A stretch of DNA of 64,000 nt from Gaiellasilicea sp963731615 (lineage in GTDB: Bacteria > Actinomycetota > Thermoleophilia > Gaiellales > Gaiellaceae): assembly GCA_963731615.1 (NCBI GenBank), contig CAVSWD010000001.1, forward strand, positions 62,001 through 126,000. The letters run 5' to 3'. Of this stretch, positions 28,943 to 38,619 are shown in pieces. Both the position numbers and the translations under genes were made by a program. Each line of letters opens with the position of its first letter. Positions within the stretch are counted from its first letter, which is position 1. A model generated the notes under the pieces. The model saw nothing but the letters and a program-made list of their open reading frames with translations. It ran no database searches and was not told where the DNA came from.

Positions 28943-30061
28943 GTGCGCGTCGCGATCGCGCACGACTGGCTGGTGCGCTACGCGGGCTCCGAGCGCTGCG
29001 TCGAGCAGATGCTCGCCGAGTTTCCCGGCTCACGGCTGCTGACGAGCCTCGTCGACCGGCCGGCGCTGCCCGCGAGCTTCGCCCAGGCAGAGCCGTCGTT
29101 CCTGCAGAGAGTGCCGGGCGCGACGCGCCGGCACGAGCTCCTGCTGCCGCTGATGCCGGCCTCGTGGCGCTTCCGGGAGGCGGTGGGCGATGTCGACGTG
29201 GTCGTCTCCAGCAGCCACGCGTGCGCGAAAGCCGTCCGCGTCGAAGGGACGATCCCGCACGTCTGCTACTGCCACACGCCGATGCGCTACGCGTGGGACT
29301 TCGAGTCGGAAGCGGCCCGCGTTCCCCGTTCGCTCCGGCCCGTGGCGCGGCCCGCGATGGCCTATGCCCGGCGCTGGGATCGCGAGATGTCGAGGCGGGT
29401 GACGACATTCGTCGCCAACTCGACGGCGGTCGCGGCCCGGATCCTGGCGGCGTACGGCCGGCGGGCTGAGGTGATTCACCCGCCCGTCCGCACCGACTTC
29501 TTCACTCCCGGCGGCGAGCGCGGCGACGACTATCTCTACGTGGGACGGCTCGTCAGCTACAAGCGCGCCGATCTCGTCGTCGAGGCGTTCCGCGGGCTGC
29601 CGCAGCGCCTGCTCGTCGTCGGCGAGGGCCATCTGGAGGCCGCACTCCGCGCCGATGCGCCGAAGAACGTCCGCTTCCTCGGCAGTGTCGGCGACGAGCA
29701 GTTGCGCGAGCTCTACCGAACTGCGCGCGCGCTCGTCTTCCCCGCGAACGAAGACTTCGGCATCGCCATGGCGGAGGCTCAGGCCTGCGGGACGCCGGTG
29801 ATCGGCCTCGCGGAGGGTGGAGCGCTCGACATCGTCGCCCACGGACGGACGGGCTGGCTGCTCGAGTCCGCCACCGTCGACGAGCTCAGGCAGACGATCC
29901 GCCAGACCGACGGCGAGCGGCTCGACGCTGCTGCGATCTCGGGCGAGGCGCAACGCTTCTCGTCGGAGCGGTTCCGCGCGGCGCTGCGCGAGACGGTGGA
30001 GGCTGCGATCGACGAGCACGGCGAGCGCCCGTCCGGACGGCAGCCCGCGCGGGCGGCCTGA
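28943..30061 (+). CDS. glycosyltransferase family 4 (WbaZ-like)
   Basis: A 372-residue GT-B enzyme. The N-terminal acceptor domain has AIAHDWLVRYAGSERCVEQM and SSHACAKAVR plus CYCHTPMRYAWDF. The C-terminal donor domain has DYLYVGRLVSYKRADLVVEAF and FPANEDFGIAMAEAQACGTPVIG, the EX7E-type motif of GT4. It transfers a sugar from an NDP donor to a lipid-linked intermediate, probably mannosyl or a deoxy sugar (inference). GTG start is 1 nt after the kinase stop. The end overlaps the next gene by 1 nt (TGATG). Confidence 0.88.
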   Translation: MRVAIAHDWLVRYAGSERCVEQMLAEFPGSRLLTSLVDRPALPASFAQAEPSFLQRVPGATRRHELLLPLMPASWRFREAVGDVDVVVSSSHACAKAVRVEGTIPHVCYCHTPMRYAWDFESEAARVPRSLRPVARPAMAYARRWDREMSRRVTTFVANSTAVAARILAAYGRRAEVIHPPVRTDFFTPGGERGDDYLYVGRLVSYKRADLVVEAFRGLPQRLLVVGEGHLEAALRADAPKNVRFLGSVGDEQLRELYRTARALVFPANEDFGIAMAEAQACGTPVIGLAEGGALDIVAHGRTGWLLESATVDELRQTIRQTDGERLDAAAISGEAQRFSSERFRAALRETVEAAIDEHGERPSGRQPARAA

Positions 30062-31470
30062 TGGATCTCGTCCGGCGACTGGGGGTCGGCCCACTGCCGC
30101 TCGCGGGTGCGGCGCTCGTCTGCTCGGCGAGCGCGTACGCACTCTCGGGCGGGAGCGCCGTCATGGCGCTCGGCCCGCTCGTCGGCCTGGTTGCGGCGAT
30201 GCTCCTCCTGCGGCCGGGCGTGGTGCTGACGCTGTTCTTGGTCGCGGTCGTTCTCTTCGAGGACGACCCAGTCGGCTTCCTCCCGCAGCGGCACGTCCTG
30301 TACGGAGGCACTCCCACGCTTGCCGAGACCGTCTTCGTGCTGCTCGTTGCGGCTACCGCAGTCGATTTGATCCTCAGACGCCGGCTCACGCTCCTGCCCG
30401 CGCCGTTCACGTTGCCGCTCCTGATGCTGGCGGTGGCCTCCGTGGGCGGCGTCGTGACCGGCTACCTCGCCGGCGCGGATCCGCTGACGATCCTCAACGT
30501 CCTCCGGCCGCTGCTCGTCGTGATCGTGCTCCCGATCGTGATGGTCAACCTCATCCGCGATCTGCGGGCCGTGCAGGCGGTGGCGGTCGGCGGCATCGCC
30601 CTCGTGGCGATCAAGTCGTTCGAGGGGCTCTTCTCGTGGGCAACGAGCAGCGGACGTCCATACGGCGGGACCACCCTGACGTTCTACGAGCCCGCGGCGA
30701 ACATCCTGCTCCTGCTCACGGTCGCGACCGTCGTCGCAGCGGTGATCAAGGGCGTGCCGCTCTCCTGGTGGGTTCGCGGTGCGTCCGTTCTCGCCTTCGT
30801 CACCCTGATCCTCTCGTTTCGCCGCAGCTTCTGGATCGGGATGCTGCTTGCACTTCTGCTCGTCCTCCTGCTCGGTAGCGGCGTTCACGGCTGGCGCTTG
30901 CTCGTGCCAGGGCTGCTCGTCGCCGTGACCGCGGGCTACATCGCCGTGCAGTACGTCGGCTCGCAGGATCTTCAAGGATCGGTCGCGGAGCGAGCCCTCA
31001 CGCTCGAGCCGTCCCGCCTGGTCGCCAACAAGGAGGACCGGTACCGGATCGACGAGCAATTGAACGTGGTGGCGGAGATCAAGGCGCATCCGATCGGCGG
31101 TCTCGGCTTCGGTGTGCCGTGGCGGGCGACACATGCCGTTCCCTTCGAGTGGGAGGGAGGCCGCATCTATGTGCACAACATCCTGCTGATGCACTGGCTG
31201 CGGAGCGGCGTTCTCGGGTTCCTCGCGTACCTCAGCCTCATGGTCACGCTGCTCGTCACCGGCTACCGGCTGGCGGGGCGGCTGCAGGAGGGCTGGTTGC
31301 GCGCAATGACGCTGGCCGTGGCGGCGGTGGTACCAGGGCTGATGGTGATCGAGCTCACCGCAGCGTACGGGGGCGTCGACTACCGCTTCTCGGTGGTGCT
31401 GGGCGCGATCGTGGGCTGGGTCGCGGCAGTGTCGAGAGTCACAGCGGAGGATCCTGCGGTGGTCGGTTGA
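30061..31470 (+). CDS. O-antigen ligase/polymerase family membrane protein (Wzy-like)
   Basis: A 469-residue protein with about 11-12 membrane helices. A large external loop (residues about 300-375) contains the family-type segment VVAEIKAHPIGGLGFGVPWR and a conserved HNILLMHWLRSGVLGF motif after it. These features fit the Wzy_C/O-antigen ligase superfamily, which polymerises or transfers lipid-linked glycans on the outer face of the membrane. It lies between two glycosyltransferases in one transcript. Confidence 0.8.
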   Translation: MDLVRRLGVGPLPLAGAALVCSASAYALSGGSAVMALGPLVGLVAAMLLLRPGVVLTLFLVAVVLFEDDPVGFLPQRHVLYGGTPTLAETVFVLLVAATAVDLILRRRLTLLPAPFTLPLLMLAVASVGGVVTGYLAGADPLTILNVLRPLLVVIVLPIVMVNLIRDLRAVQAVAVGGIALVAIKSFEGLFSWATSSGRPYGGTTLTFYEPAANILLLLTVATVVAAVIKGVPLSWWVRGASVLAFVTLILSFRRSFWIGMLLALLLVLLLGSGVHGWRLLVPGLLVAVTAGYIAVQYVGSQDLQGSVAERALTLEPSRLVANKEDRYRIDEQLNVVAEIKAHPIGGLGFGVPWRATHAVPFEWEGGRIYVHNILLMHWLRSGVLGFLAYLSLMVTLLVTGYRLAGRLQEGWLRAMTLAVAAVVPGLMVIELTAAYGGVDYRFSVVLGAIVGWVAAVSRVTAEDPAVVG

Positions 31471-32564
31471 GCGACGGGGCGGACGGCCCGCGGGCCGTTC
31501 TCTTCGTCCATCCGGTTTCGGGAGTCGACGCCGGCGCGGAGACGTACCTCCGCCTCGTCACCGGAGGCCTCGCGGCTCGCGGGATCGAGGTCTCGGCTGC
31601 GCTTGTCGGCCGTCGAAGTGAGGTCGACGCGGGACTTGCGGCCGATCTCGCCCGACGCTCCGTCCAGTCATTCTTCGTTCCCGGCCTCAGAGGCGTACCT
31701 TCCTTGCGGGCGCGTGTTGCGAAGCTGCGTCCGCAGCTCCTGCACTGGAACCTCCCCGAGCCCTTCTCGTTCCGTGGCGGCGCGTGGGTGCTGCTGCCCT
31801 GGGGGCGTCCGAGCGTGACGACCGATCACTTGCCGATGCTGCGCAATCGCCGCCTCTGGGAGCGTGTCCGGCGCCTTGCCAACCGCAAGCTGGACGGCGT
31901 CGTCGTCGTCGGCGAGACCAGCTGTCGCGACGCCCGCGAGCACTGGGGGCCGGGCCTGCCGATCTCCATCGTGCACAACGCCGTCGAGGCGCGTCCGTTC
32001 ACGGAGCGGCGCCTCGCCGACGGGGCGCCGCTGCGGTTGCTCTTCCTCGGGCGCCTGGATCAGCAGAAGGAACCACTGTTCGTGCTCGACGTCGCGGACG
32101 CCCTGCGCCGACGCGACGTCGACTTCCGGCTCTCGCTCGCCGGGGATGGGCCGCTTCGGGAGGCGGTCCGAACGCGGATCACCGAGCTCGGCCTGAGCGA
32201 CGTCGTCGACACCCCCGGCTTCGTCTCCCCGCCGTGGGGCGAGTACGACCGCGCGCACCTGTTGCTGGCTCCGGCACGCTTCGAGGGCGCACCGCTCGTG
32301 CCGCTCGAAGCGTTGGGCGGCGGGCTGCCGGTGCTCGCATCTGCGATCGGGCCGCACGCTGACCTCGCGGCCGTGAGCGGCGCGGTCAGAGTGCTGCCGA
32401 CCGGCGACCCCGAGCCGTGGGCGGACGAGGTCCTGCGCATGGCGGCCGATCTACCGGCGCTGAGCCGCATCGCGCGCGGGATCGTCGAGACGCGCTCGGT
32501 CGAGTCGATGCTCGACGGCCTGCTCGAGGTGTATCGCGGCGTGCTCGCGCACCCTCAGCGCTAG
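31467..32564 (+). CDS. glycosyltransferase family 4
   Basis: A 365-residue GT-B enzyme with N-terminal VLFVHPVSGVDAGAETYLR and C-terminal LRLLFLGRLDQQKEPLFVLD, SLAGDGPLREAV, TPGFVSPPWGEYDRAHLLLAPARFEGAPLVPLEALGGGLPVLA. The last segment is the donor-binding E(x)7E motif. The start is TTG at 31467, overlapping the previous TGA by 3 nt (TTGA); no nearer ATG gives a full N-terminus. The stop overlaps that of the convergent GT2 gene (CTAG). Confidence 0.85.
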   Translation: MSDGADGPRAVLFVHPVSGVDAGAETYLRLVTGGLAARGIEVSAALVGRRSEVDAGLAADLARRSVQSFFVPGLRGVPSLRARVAKLRPQLLHWNLPEPFSFRGGAWVLLPWGRPSVTTDHLPMLRNRRLWERVRRLANRKLDGVVVVGETSCRDAREHWGPGLPISIVHNAVEARPFTERRLADGAPLRLLFLGRLDQQKEPLFVLDVADALRRRDVDFRLSLAGDGPLREAVRTRITELGLSDVVDTPGFVSPPWGEYDRAHLLLAPARFEGAPLVPLEALGGGLPVLASAIGPHADLAAVSGAVRVLPTGDPEPWADEVLRMAADLPALSRIARGIVETRSVESMLDGLLEVYRGVLAHPQR

Positions 32565-33481
32565 CTCGACCGGGCTTGACGCCAGGCCGCAAGCCGTTCG
32601 CGGGCCTGACGGCTCCGGTGGCTCGTGATTCTCCGCTCGAGGTCGGCGACGTTGCCGCTCGAGAGCGCGCGCAATGACCGACGTTTCGCCAGCGTCGAGC
32701 GCAGGTTGCGGACGTTCCAGATCCAGGCACGACCGACCGCGGGCCGGCGCAGAACCGTCATCTCCACGATCGTCTCGAGCGCCAGGCCGACCAGAGCCGG
32801 CGCGACCTTGCGCCAGCGGAGGACCTTCAGGTGCGTGTAGATCCCGTTTCGCATCTCCTCCTGCGCCCACCGCTTGCCGCCGCCGCTCCCGCCTTCGAGG
32901 TGCACGACCGTCGTGTCGAGCGCCTCGACGACGCGCCAGCCGCGTAGCCACGCTCGCCAGCAGAGGTCCGTGTCCTCCCAGTAGAGGTAAAAGACGGGGT
33001 CGAAGCCGCCGAGGTCGGTCCACGTCGAACGGCGAACCATCATCGAGCAGCCTGGGACGGTTGCGGTCTCGGCCGAACCGGTCGCGGCGGGCCGATCGGC
33101 GGTCTCGGGGGACAGGACCGTGGGGCTGAGGATCCCGATGTCCGACTCCGCCGTCATGCGAGAGACCAGCCGGTCGAGCCACTCCGGCGTGACGAAGACG
33201 TCGGCGTTCATGAACACGAGAAACTCGCCGTTCGCCAGCTCTGCACCCTGGTTCGCAGCGTTGCCGAAGCCGACACCGACCTCGTTCGAGACCGTCGTGA
33301 CCTCGGGCGTGCGTTCGCGCAGGTAGGCCACTGTCCCGTCGGACGACTCGTTGTCGACGACGATCACCTCGAAGTGCGGATACGTCGTCGCCGCGAGGTG
33401 CTCGAAGAAACCGGGTAGGAGCTGCTCGTCGTTGTGCATGACGACGACGAGCGAGACGAGTGGCGTGGTCGGATCGGGCAT
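32561..33481 (-). CDS. glycosyltransferase family 2 (rhamnosyltransferase-like)
   Basis: A 306-residue GT-A enzyme. It shows VSLVVVMHNDEQLLPGFF, VIVVDNESSDGTVAYL, NQGAELANGEFLVFMNADVF with the DXD-equivalent NAD, PGCSMMVRRSTW and FYLYWEDTDLCWRAWLRG. This last combination is typical of WbbL-like rhamnosyl or related transferases. The C-terminal 70 residues are Arg-rich and amphipathic, probably membrane-associated. It is last in a minus-strand run of polysaccharide genes. Confidence 0.86.
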   Translation of the reverse strand: MPDPTTPLVSLVVVMHNDEQLLPGFFEHLAATTYPHFEVIVVDNESSDGTVAYLRERTPEVTTVSNEVGVGFGNAANQGAELANGEFLVFMNADVFVTPEWLDRLVSRMTAESDIGILSPTVLSPETADRPAATGSAETATVPGCSMMVRRSTWTDLGGFDPVFYLYWEDTDLCWRAWLRGWRVVEALDTTVVHLEGGSGGGKRWAQEEMRNGIYTHLKVLRWRKVAPALVGLALETIVEMTVLRRPAVGRAWIWNVRNLRSTLAKRRSLRALSSGNVADLERRITSHRSRQARERLAAWRQARSS

Positions 33482-33494
33482 CGGCTTCAGGGTG

Positions 33495-34499
33495 TCAGAG
33501 ACGTGGTCGGTGGCGGAACGTGAGGACGCCACGGTAGTAGTGCCAGAGGTAGACCCACGGGACGAGCAGAGCAACGAACGCGAGCGGGAGCAGGTCTGCT
33601 GCGCGCACCGAGCGCCGGTGCGCCAGCGCGAGCCCGTTGGCCGCCCACCCGCCTGCGACGGCCGCGGCGCCCGCGAGCAGCAGCGGTGTGCTGCCGAGGG
33701 CGGCCCCGGCAACGAGGACGACCGCGGCGAACACGAGCAGCAGCGCGGCGAGATGGCGCGCGTGGCGCAGAGAGACCGGGCCGAGCGTGCGGGTGCGGTT
33801 GAAGCTGCTGAACGCGTCCGGGTGCTCGCGGCTCAGCAGGGGATCGAAGTAGTAGCGGCGCGCGAGCCGGACCGGCGACAAAACCGAGCGTTCGAGCGGT
33901 GGGTGGTGTGCGATCAGTTCCGGCTCGTACGCGATCGTGGCGCCGCCGCGCTCGAGGCGGAAGAAGAGCTCCAGGTCTTCGCGGAAGTGGAGCTTCCTGG
34001 CCGGGTCGAAGAACCGCTCGTCGAAACCTCCGGCGGCCCGCAGCACCTCGGTGCGGTAGACGACGTTGCCGCCGAGATGCGCGAATTCCGACTCGGTCGC
34101 GTGCGTAAAGGGGGAGGTGCTCTCGGCCGGGATCGTGACGCGCCCCTCGAAGCCGTCGGCCGCCGTCGTTGCGGCGAGACGCGTCGCGGTGGCCAGCCAG
34201 TCGTGGGCCGGCACCTCGTCGGCGTCGAGGAACGCCACCCAGTCGGTCTGCACGCGCTCGAGTGCTCTGTTTCGCGCCGCTCCCGGCCCGCCGTTCGCCG
34301 TGCTTCGCACGACATCGAGCTGAATTCCCGCGAAGGACGTGCCCAGCCGGTCGGCCACCGGCGTCGGCGAGGCGTCGTCGGACACGATCACGGGCAGCGG
34401 GCTCTGAGGGTCTGCCTGCTCGGAGAGCGCCGCGATCAGCGTGCGGACGTGCTCGACCGACTCGTAGGTCGGCACGACGACCGTCAGCGTCGGCGTCAT
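33495..34499 (-). CDS. glycosyltransferase family 2 with C-terminal membrane helices
   Basis: A 334-residue protein. A GT-A domain (residues 1-230) has LTVVVPTYESVEHVRTLI, VIVSDDASPTP, GPGAARNRALERVQTDWVAFLDADEVP (DXD) and FREDLELFFRLERGG. Two to three membrane helices follow at about 250-320, the first two spanning AALLLVFAAVVLVAGAAL and LLLAGAAAVAGGW. It is likely a membrane-bound transferase in repeat-unit assembly. The ATG overlaps the upstream GT4 stop (ATGA), so it is translated from the same message. Confidence 0.85.
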   Translation of the reverse strand: MTPTLTVVVPTYESVEHVRTLIAALSEQADPQSPLPVIVSDDASPTPVADRLGTSFAGIQLDVVRSTANGGPGAARNRALERVQTDWVAFLDADEVPAHDWLATATRLAATTAADGFEGRVTIPAESTSPFTHATESEFAHLGGNVVYRTEVLRAAGGFDERFFDPARKLHFREDLELFFRLERGGATIAYEPELIAHHPPLERSVLSPVRLARRYYFDPLLSREHPDAFSSFNRTRTLGPVSLRHARHLAALLLVFAAVVLVAGAALGSTPLLLAGAAAVAGGWAANGLALAHRRSVRAADLLPLAFVALLVPWVYLWHYYRGVLTFRHRPRL

Positions 34500-35626
34500 C
34501 GGCCAAGCTCCTCGTGCAGGGCGACGAGCGGCTCGGCCACTGCCTGCCAGTCGTAGCGCTCCTCGACCAGCCGCCTGCCGTTGCCGGCCAGACTCCGCGC
34601 GAGGTCGTCGTCCTCGATCACGCGGACCGCGCAACGTGCCAGGTCGGCCGGCGTCTCGGCCAGCAGCACGTGCTCGCCGTCGCGGACAGCGAGCCCCGAG
34701 ACGCCGAACGCCGTCGAGACGACGGGAACCCCGGCGGCAAGGGCCTCCAGCACCTTCAGACGGGTGCCGCCGCCGGCTCGCAGCGGGACGACGAGCGCCC
34801 GCGCCGCGCGCAGGTGCGGGACGACGTCCGGAACATCGGCGAACACTTCGACCGCGTCGCCCGCTCGTGCCTGCAGGTCTCGCCCCGGCGACCGGCCGAC
34901 AAGCTGGACCGATGCCTGCGGCACCTCCGCGCGCACCAGGGGCAGGATCTCGTCGACGAGCTCGGCGGCCGCCAGGCTGTTCGGCCGGTAGCCGAAGTGG
35001 CCGACGTAGAGCAACATCGTGCCGGGCTCGACCGGACCGGCCGGGAGCCCGGCGGCATCGACTCCGTTGGGGACGACGACGACTCGGCGGGCACCGAGCG
35101 ACTCGAGCATCGCCGCATCGTCGTCGCTCGTCGCCACGACCGCCGCGGCCGCGCCGACGGCGGCTCGTTCGAACCGCTCGGTCTTCGTGGCCTCCCAGGC
35201 CCAGCGCAGCCGGTGCAGCCGCCTCGGCTCCTCGCGGCCGACGCGACGCAGCACATCCGCCTCGATGTTGTGGGCGTCCAGCACCACGGGGACGCCCGCC
35301 CGCAGCGCGGCCGGGACCAGGAACGGCTGCTCCGCCTGAACGGTCCGCCACGTCCCACGGGCGGCGAGCTCACGCATGGCCGGAGAGTCGAGCCGCGCCG
35401 CCATGTGCGGGCGCAGCGGCGAGGTCAAAGCGGCATGCAGCGACCCACGCTGGTGGCCCGCCGGGATGACGGTGAACGGCTCCTCGCCCTCGGCAGGGTG
35501 CCAGTCGAGAGCTCCGACGTCGACGTCGAAACGCAGGGCGAGCGCGCGTGCGAGGTGGAGCATCCGCAGACGCAGCCCCGAGTTCGGCGGCTGCAGCGGC
35601 TCCCCCGTGAGCAGCAGCAGCCTCAC
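34496..35626 (-). CDS. glycosyltransferase family 4
   Basis: A 376-residue GT-B enzyme with N-terminal LLLTGEPLQPPNSGLRLRMLHLARAL, central VVLDAHNIEADVLRR and VVVVPNGVDAAGL, and C-terminal MLLYVGHFGYRPNSLAAAELV plus VVPLRAGGGTRLKVLEALAAGVPVVST (the GGGTRLK donor motif). The sugar is unknown. It starts at ATG 35626, overlapping the flippase stop by 4 nt. Confidence 0.86.
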   Translation of the reverse strand: MRLLLLTGEPLQPPNSGLRLRMLHLARALALRFDVDVGALDWHPAEGEEPFTVIPAGHQRGSLHAALTSPLRPHMAARLDSPAMRELAARGTWRTVQAEQPFLVPAALRAGVPVVLDAHNIEADVLRRVGREEPRRLHRLRWAWEATKTERFERAAVGAAAAVVATSDDDAAMLESLGARRVVVVPNGVDAAGLPAGPVEPGTMLLYVGHFGYRPNSLAAAELVDEILPLVRAEVPQASVQLVGRSPGRDLQARAGDAVEVFADVPDVVPHLRAARALVVPLRAGGGTRLKVLEALAAGVPVVSTAFGVSGLAVRDGEHVLLAETPADLARCAVRVIEDDDLARSLAGNGRRLVEERYDWQAVAEPLVALHEELGR

Positions 35627-37125
35627 GGGATCAGCGTCGGGGCCGCGGGATCATCGCCGCTCTCGCGGTCGGCAACGGTGACGACGGACGCGCTGACGGC
35701 AACTGCGCCGGTCAGCTCCTGCAGCGAGACGCCCTTGGTCAGCGGCAGGGCAACGATGTAGGCGGCGATTCCGAGACCGACCTGGAGGAGCGGCGGCACC
35801 GCGTAGCCGAGCGCGAGCACGACTGCGAGCACCAGAGCTGCGGGCACGAGCCGCAGCAGCCGGTCGAGGGGCGCCTGGAGCCGCAGCCGCCGGGCAGCGT
35901 AGGTGAAGGAGAGGATCACCACCACGATCTCCGTGATCGTCATCGCGATCGCCGCGCCATAGGTCCCGTACGCCGGCACGAGCAGGCCGAGCAGGAGGAG
36001 GTTGACCACCAAGCCTGCGAACGAGGTGAGAAGCAGCGCTCGCTGCTGATGTCCCGCCAGCAGCGCAGCCTGGACGATCGCGGCCACGAACGACAACCCG
36101 GCAGCGGGCGCGAGGATCGCGAGGGCGACCCCGGCCGAGGAGTACTCGCCCAGGCCGGGGATGACCGGCAGCACTCGTGCCGCCGTCATCGCGCCGAGAA
36201 TCGAGATCGGGACGGCCAGGATCATGATCGAGGCGACCGCCCGCGTGTAGCGGCGTTGGAGCACCTCATGCGGGCCGAGGAAGCTCCGGGCGAAGACCGG
36301 CTGGACCACGGCCAGGGCAAGCGCGGGCACCAGCAGGATGACGTCGAAGAAGCGCAGCGCGGCGCCGAACTGCCCCACCTCGCCGGCGCTCTTGAGCCGG
36401 TCGAGCAGCACAATCCCGGACGTCGTGTACAGCGTGATCAGGACGCCGGCGAGGCCGATCGGAGTCGCCGCCAGCAGGATCGGCCGCCAGAAGCCGAGGC
36501 GCAGCTGCCGTGACAGGGGCGCGAGCCGGATCGCGAGGCCGACGATGATGGTGCCGTTGAGGAGCTTCGCCCCGACGTAGAGCCAGAGGAACGCGTAGAC
36601 ATCGGCGTCCTGGGTGATGAGCACGACGATCCCGACCAGCGTGACGACGGCCTCGAGTGTGTCGGCGATCGCGACTCCGCCGAGCCGGAGGCGCGCCGTC
36701 AGCGAGCTGCGAAACGTCTCGGTCCAGAGCAGCAGCAGGACGACGCCTGCGATCAGCACCGCCGTCCGAGTGCGGGAGTCGTAGCCGCCGACGACCAGGA
36801 CGACGGCGAGCAGGCCGTACGAGATCGCGCCGAGAAGAGCTCGCAAGAGCGCGATGCTGGGAACGAGCTGAGCCTCCGCCTCGGGGCGCTGGGCGATCTC
36901 GCGCGTGACGACCGGGTCGAAGCCGAACGTCGGGATCACGCGGAAGATCACGACCAGGCCGAGCGCGAGCGTGAAGACGCCGAGCAGCTCGGGGCCGAGA
37001 TAGCTCGCGAGCAGGCCGAACGAGATGAACTGGATGCCGAGCGCGGTCGCCCGCCCTCCGAAGATCTGCAGAAAGGCCTTCGAGGCTGCGCGAGAGAGCG
37101 ATCCCTCGGCGGGAAGCACGCTCAC
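35623..37125 (-). CDS. Wzx-like polysaccharide flippase
   Basis: A 500-residue polytopic protein with about 14 membrane helices and the MOP-superfamily pattern: N-terminal FLQIFGGRATALGIQFISFGLLASYLGPELLGVF, conserved charged loops such as FDPVVTREIAQRPEAEAQ, and a mid-protein SFVAAIVQAALLAGHQQRALLLT. It moves lipid-linked repeat units across the membrane. GTG at 37125 is chosen because it overlaps the preceding TGA (GTGA) and begins just before the family N-terminus. Neighbours are glycosyltransferases on both sides. Confidence 0.85.
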   Translation of the reverse strand: MSVLPAEGSLSRAASKAFLQIFGGRATALGIQFISFGLLASYLGPELLGVFTLALGLVVIFRVIPTFGFDPVVTREIAQRPEAEAQLVPSIALLRALLGAISYGLLAVVLVVGGYDSRTRTAVLIAGVVLLLLWTETFRSSLTARLRLGGVAIADTLEAVVTLVGIVVLITQDADVYAFLWLYVGAKLLNGTIIVGLAIRLAPLSRQLRLGFWRPILLAATPIGLAGVLITLYTTSGIVLLDRLKSAGEVGQFGAALRFFDVILLVPALALAVVQPVFARSFLGPHEVLQRRYTRAVASIMILAVPISILGAMTAARVLPVIPGLGEYSSAGVALAILAPAAGLSFVAAIVQAALLAGHQQRALLLTSFAGLVVNLLLLGLLVPAYGTYGAAIAMTITEIVVVILSFTYAARRLRLQAPLDRLLRLVPAALVLAVVLALGYAVPPLLQVGLGIAAYIVALPLTKGVSLQELTGAVAVSASVVTVADRESGDDPAAPTLIP

Positions 37126-38564
37126 GGACGCCGGAGCTGGTAGAGGCGGACGTCGACCCCGGTGAAGGAGCGGACCGAGAGCAGCCGGCCGCGGGATTCG
37201 AGCGACCGGTCGAGCTCGGCGATCTCGGCGTCCTCGGCATGGCTGACGACGACCCACGCCCGCCCGTCTCCGTCGACGGCTGCTGCGGCGGCCTGCGGAG
37301 TTCCCGCCAGGTTCTCTGCCTGCAGCTCGAGCTCACCCCAGCGGTCCTGCGGGTAGGCCGGGCTCGGAGACACCGGATCGGCTGCGCCCCGCCGGCGGTA
37401 GTACTCGAAGGGGATGCGCGTGTAGGGCGCATAGAACGTGATCCGGTCACCCGGCTGAGCGACGCGGAGGACGTGCGAGGCCGCGTCGCGCCACCCTTCG
37501 TTCTCGGCGTCGTAGCCCCGGACGAGGTCGGCGGTGAGCAGTCCCAGCGCGAGCGCCCCGGCGACCAGCACCACGGGCCGTGGCAGCGACAAGAGCCCGA
37601 GTGCGGCGAGGGTCGCGAGCGCCGGCAGCGAGACGATCAGGTAGACGGCGAGAAAGATCGGCTTCACGGTGGAGACCACGAGGCTGAGCACGAGCGGTGT
37701 CGCAAGCCAGGTGGCGACCAGCATCAGCGGCCAGCGACCGTACCGCGCCAGGCTCCGGCGAAAGCCGACGAGCGCCGCCACGCAGCAGACGAAGTAGGCG
37801 ATCGCCGAGAAGGGCCCACCTGCGAGCTTCGCGAGTGCAGCCACGACGTCGGTCGGTCCCGGCGTCGGGATCCAGTCGATCTGGCCCGAGTCCTGGCGCA
37901 GCATCGTCAGCGCCAGGGGAGCGACGAGCACCGCCCAGAGGGCGAGCACTCCGAGCTGCCAGCGCCGTGGCACGTCGCGGCGCGCGAGCGCGACCGCGAG
38001 CATGTGTGCGAGGACGACGAAGCCGGCGAAGACGTGAACATAAGTGGCGAGCGCGGCCACCAGGACGTAACTCGCCGTCGCGGTCTTCGAGCGCCGGTCG
38101 AGGGCGACGACGAGCAGATAGGTCGCGAGCGTGACCAGGAAGACCAGCAGCGCATAGCCGCGTGCCTCCTGGGCGTAGCGGAGGAAGTACGCGTTGACGG
38201 CGAGCAGGGCGGCGGCGACCAGCCCGGTGCGCGCATCGAACAGGCGCCTGACGAGTAGGTAGAGCGTGGGCGGCGCTGCCGCCGCGAACAGCACCGAGAG
38301 TGCGCGCACCGTGAACTCGCCCTCGCCCAGGTTGAGCCAGAGGTGCAGGAGCACGTAGTACAGGCTCATATTCGCCTGGCTGTCTCCGATCAGGGCAACG
38401 AGCTCGTCCCACGGAAGCCGTGCCGCCGCGACGCTGAATGCCTCGTCGAGCCAGATGCTCTCGCTCCCGAGGAAGAGCAGGCCGAGCACGAGCGTCACTG
38501 CTGCGAAGCCGCCGAGGATCGCAGCCTGACCACCAAGCAATCTCCCGCGCGCTTGCTCGGTCAT
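37122..38564 (-). CDS. GT39/ArnT-like membrane glycosyltransferase
   Basis: A 480-residue GT-C protein with about 11-12 membrane helices. The first external loop has SIWLDEAFSVAAARLPWDEL, holding the acidic LDE motif of the PMT/ArnT superfamily. It is followed by YYVLLHLWL and RYAQEARGYALLVFLVTLATY. A soluble C-terminal domain of about 120 residues (YDAENEGWRDAASHVL onward) lies outside. Such enzymes use polyprenyl-phosphate sugars as donors. ATG at 38564 is preferred because the upstream extension is Arg-rich. Confidence 0.78.
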   Translation of the reverse strand: MTEQARGRLLGGQAAILGGFAAVTLVLGLLFLGSESIWLDEAFSVAAARLPWDELVALIGDSQANMSLYYVLLHLWLNLGEGEFTVRALSVLFAAAAPPTLYLLVRRLFDARTGLVAAALLAVNAYFLRYAQEARGYALLVFLVTLATYLLVVALDRRSKTATASYVLVAALATYVHVFAGFVVLAHMLAVALARRDVPRRWQLGVLALWAVLVAPLALTMLRQDSGQIDWIPTPGPTDVVAALAKLAGGPFSAIAYFVCCVAALVGFRRSLARYGRWPLMLVATWLATPLVLSLVVSTVKPIFLAVYLIVSLPALATLAALGLLSLPRPVVLVAGALALGLLTADLVRGYDAENEGWRDAASHVLRVAQPGDRITFYAPYTRIPFEYYRRRGAADPVSPSPAYPQDRWGELELQAENLAGTPQAAAAAVDGDGRAWVVVSHAEDAEIAELDRSLESRGRLLSVRSFTGVDVRLYQLRRP

Positions 38565-38578
38565 CGAGCGAGACAGTA

Positions 38579-38610
38579 GCCGTGGGCGTCGGCTGACGCC
38601 CACGGCTTTT
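38579..38610. terminator. hairpin with T-tract in short intergenic gap
   Basis: A perfect 12-bp stem GCCGTGGGCGTC/GACGCCCACGGC with a GGCT loop, followed by TTTT on the plus strand. It lies between the glycoside hydrolase stop (38620) and the GT39 start (38564), both minus-strand genes. It would therefore act mainly as a terminator or attenuator between them even though the T-run is on the other side. Confidence 0.55.
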
Positions 38611-38619
38611 CGAGCGGAG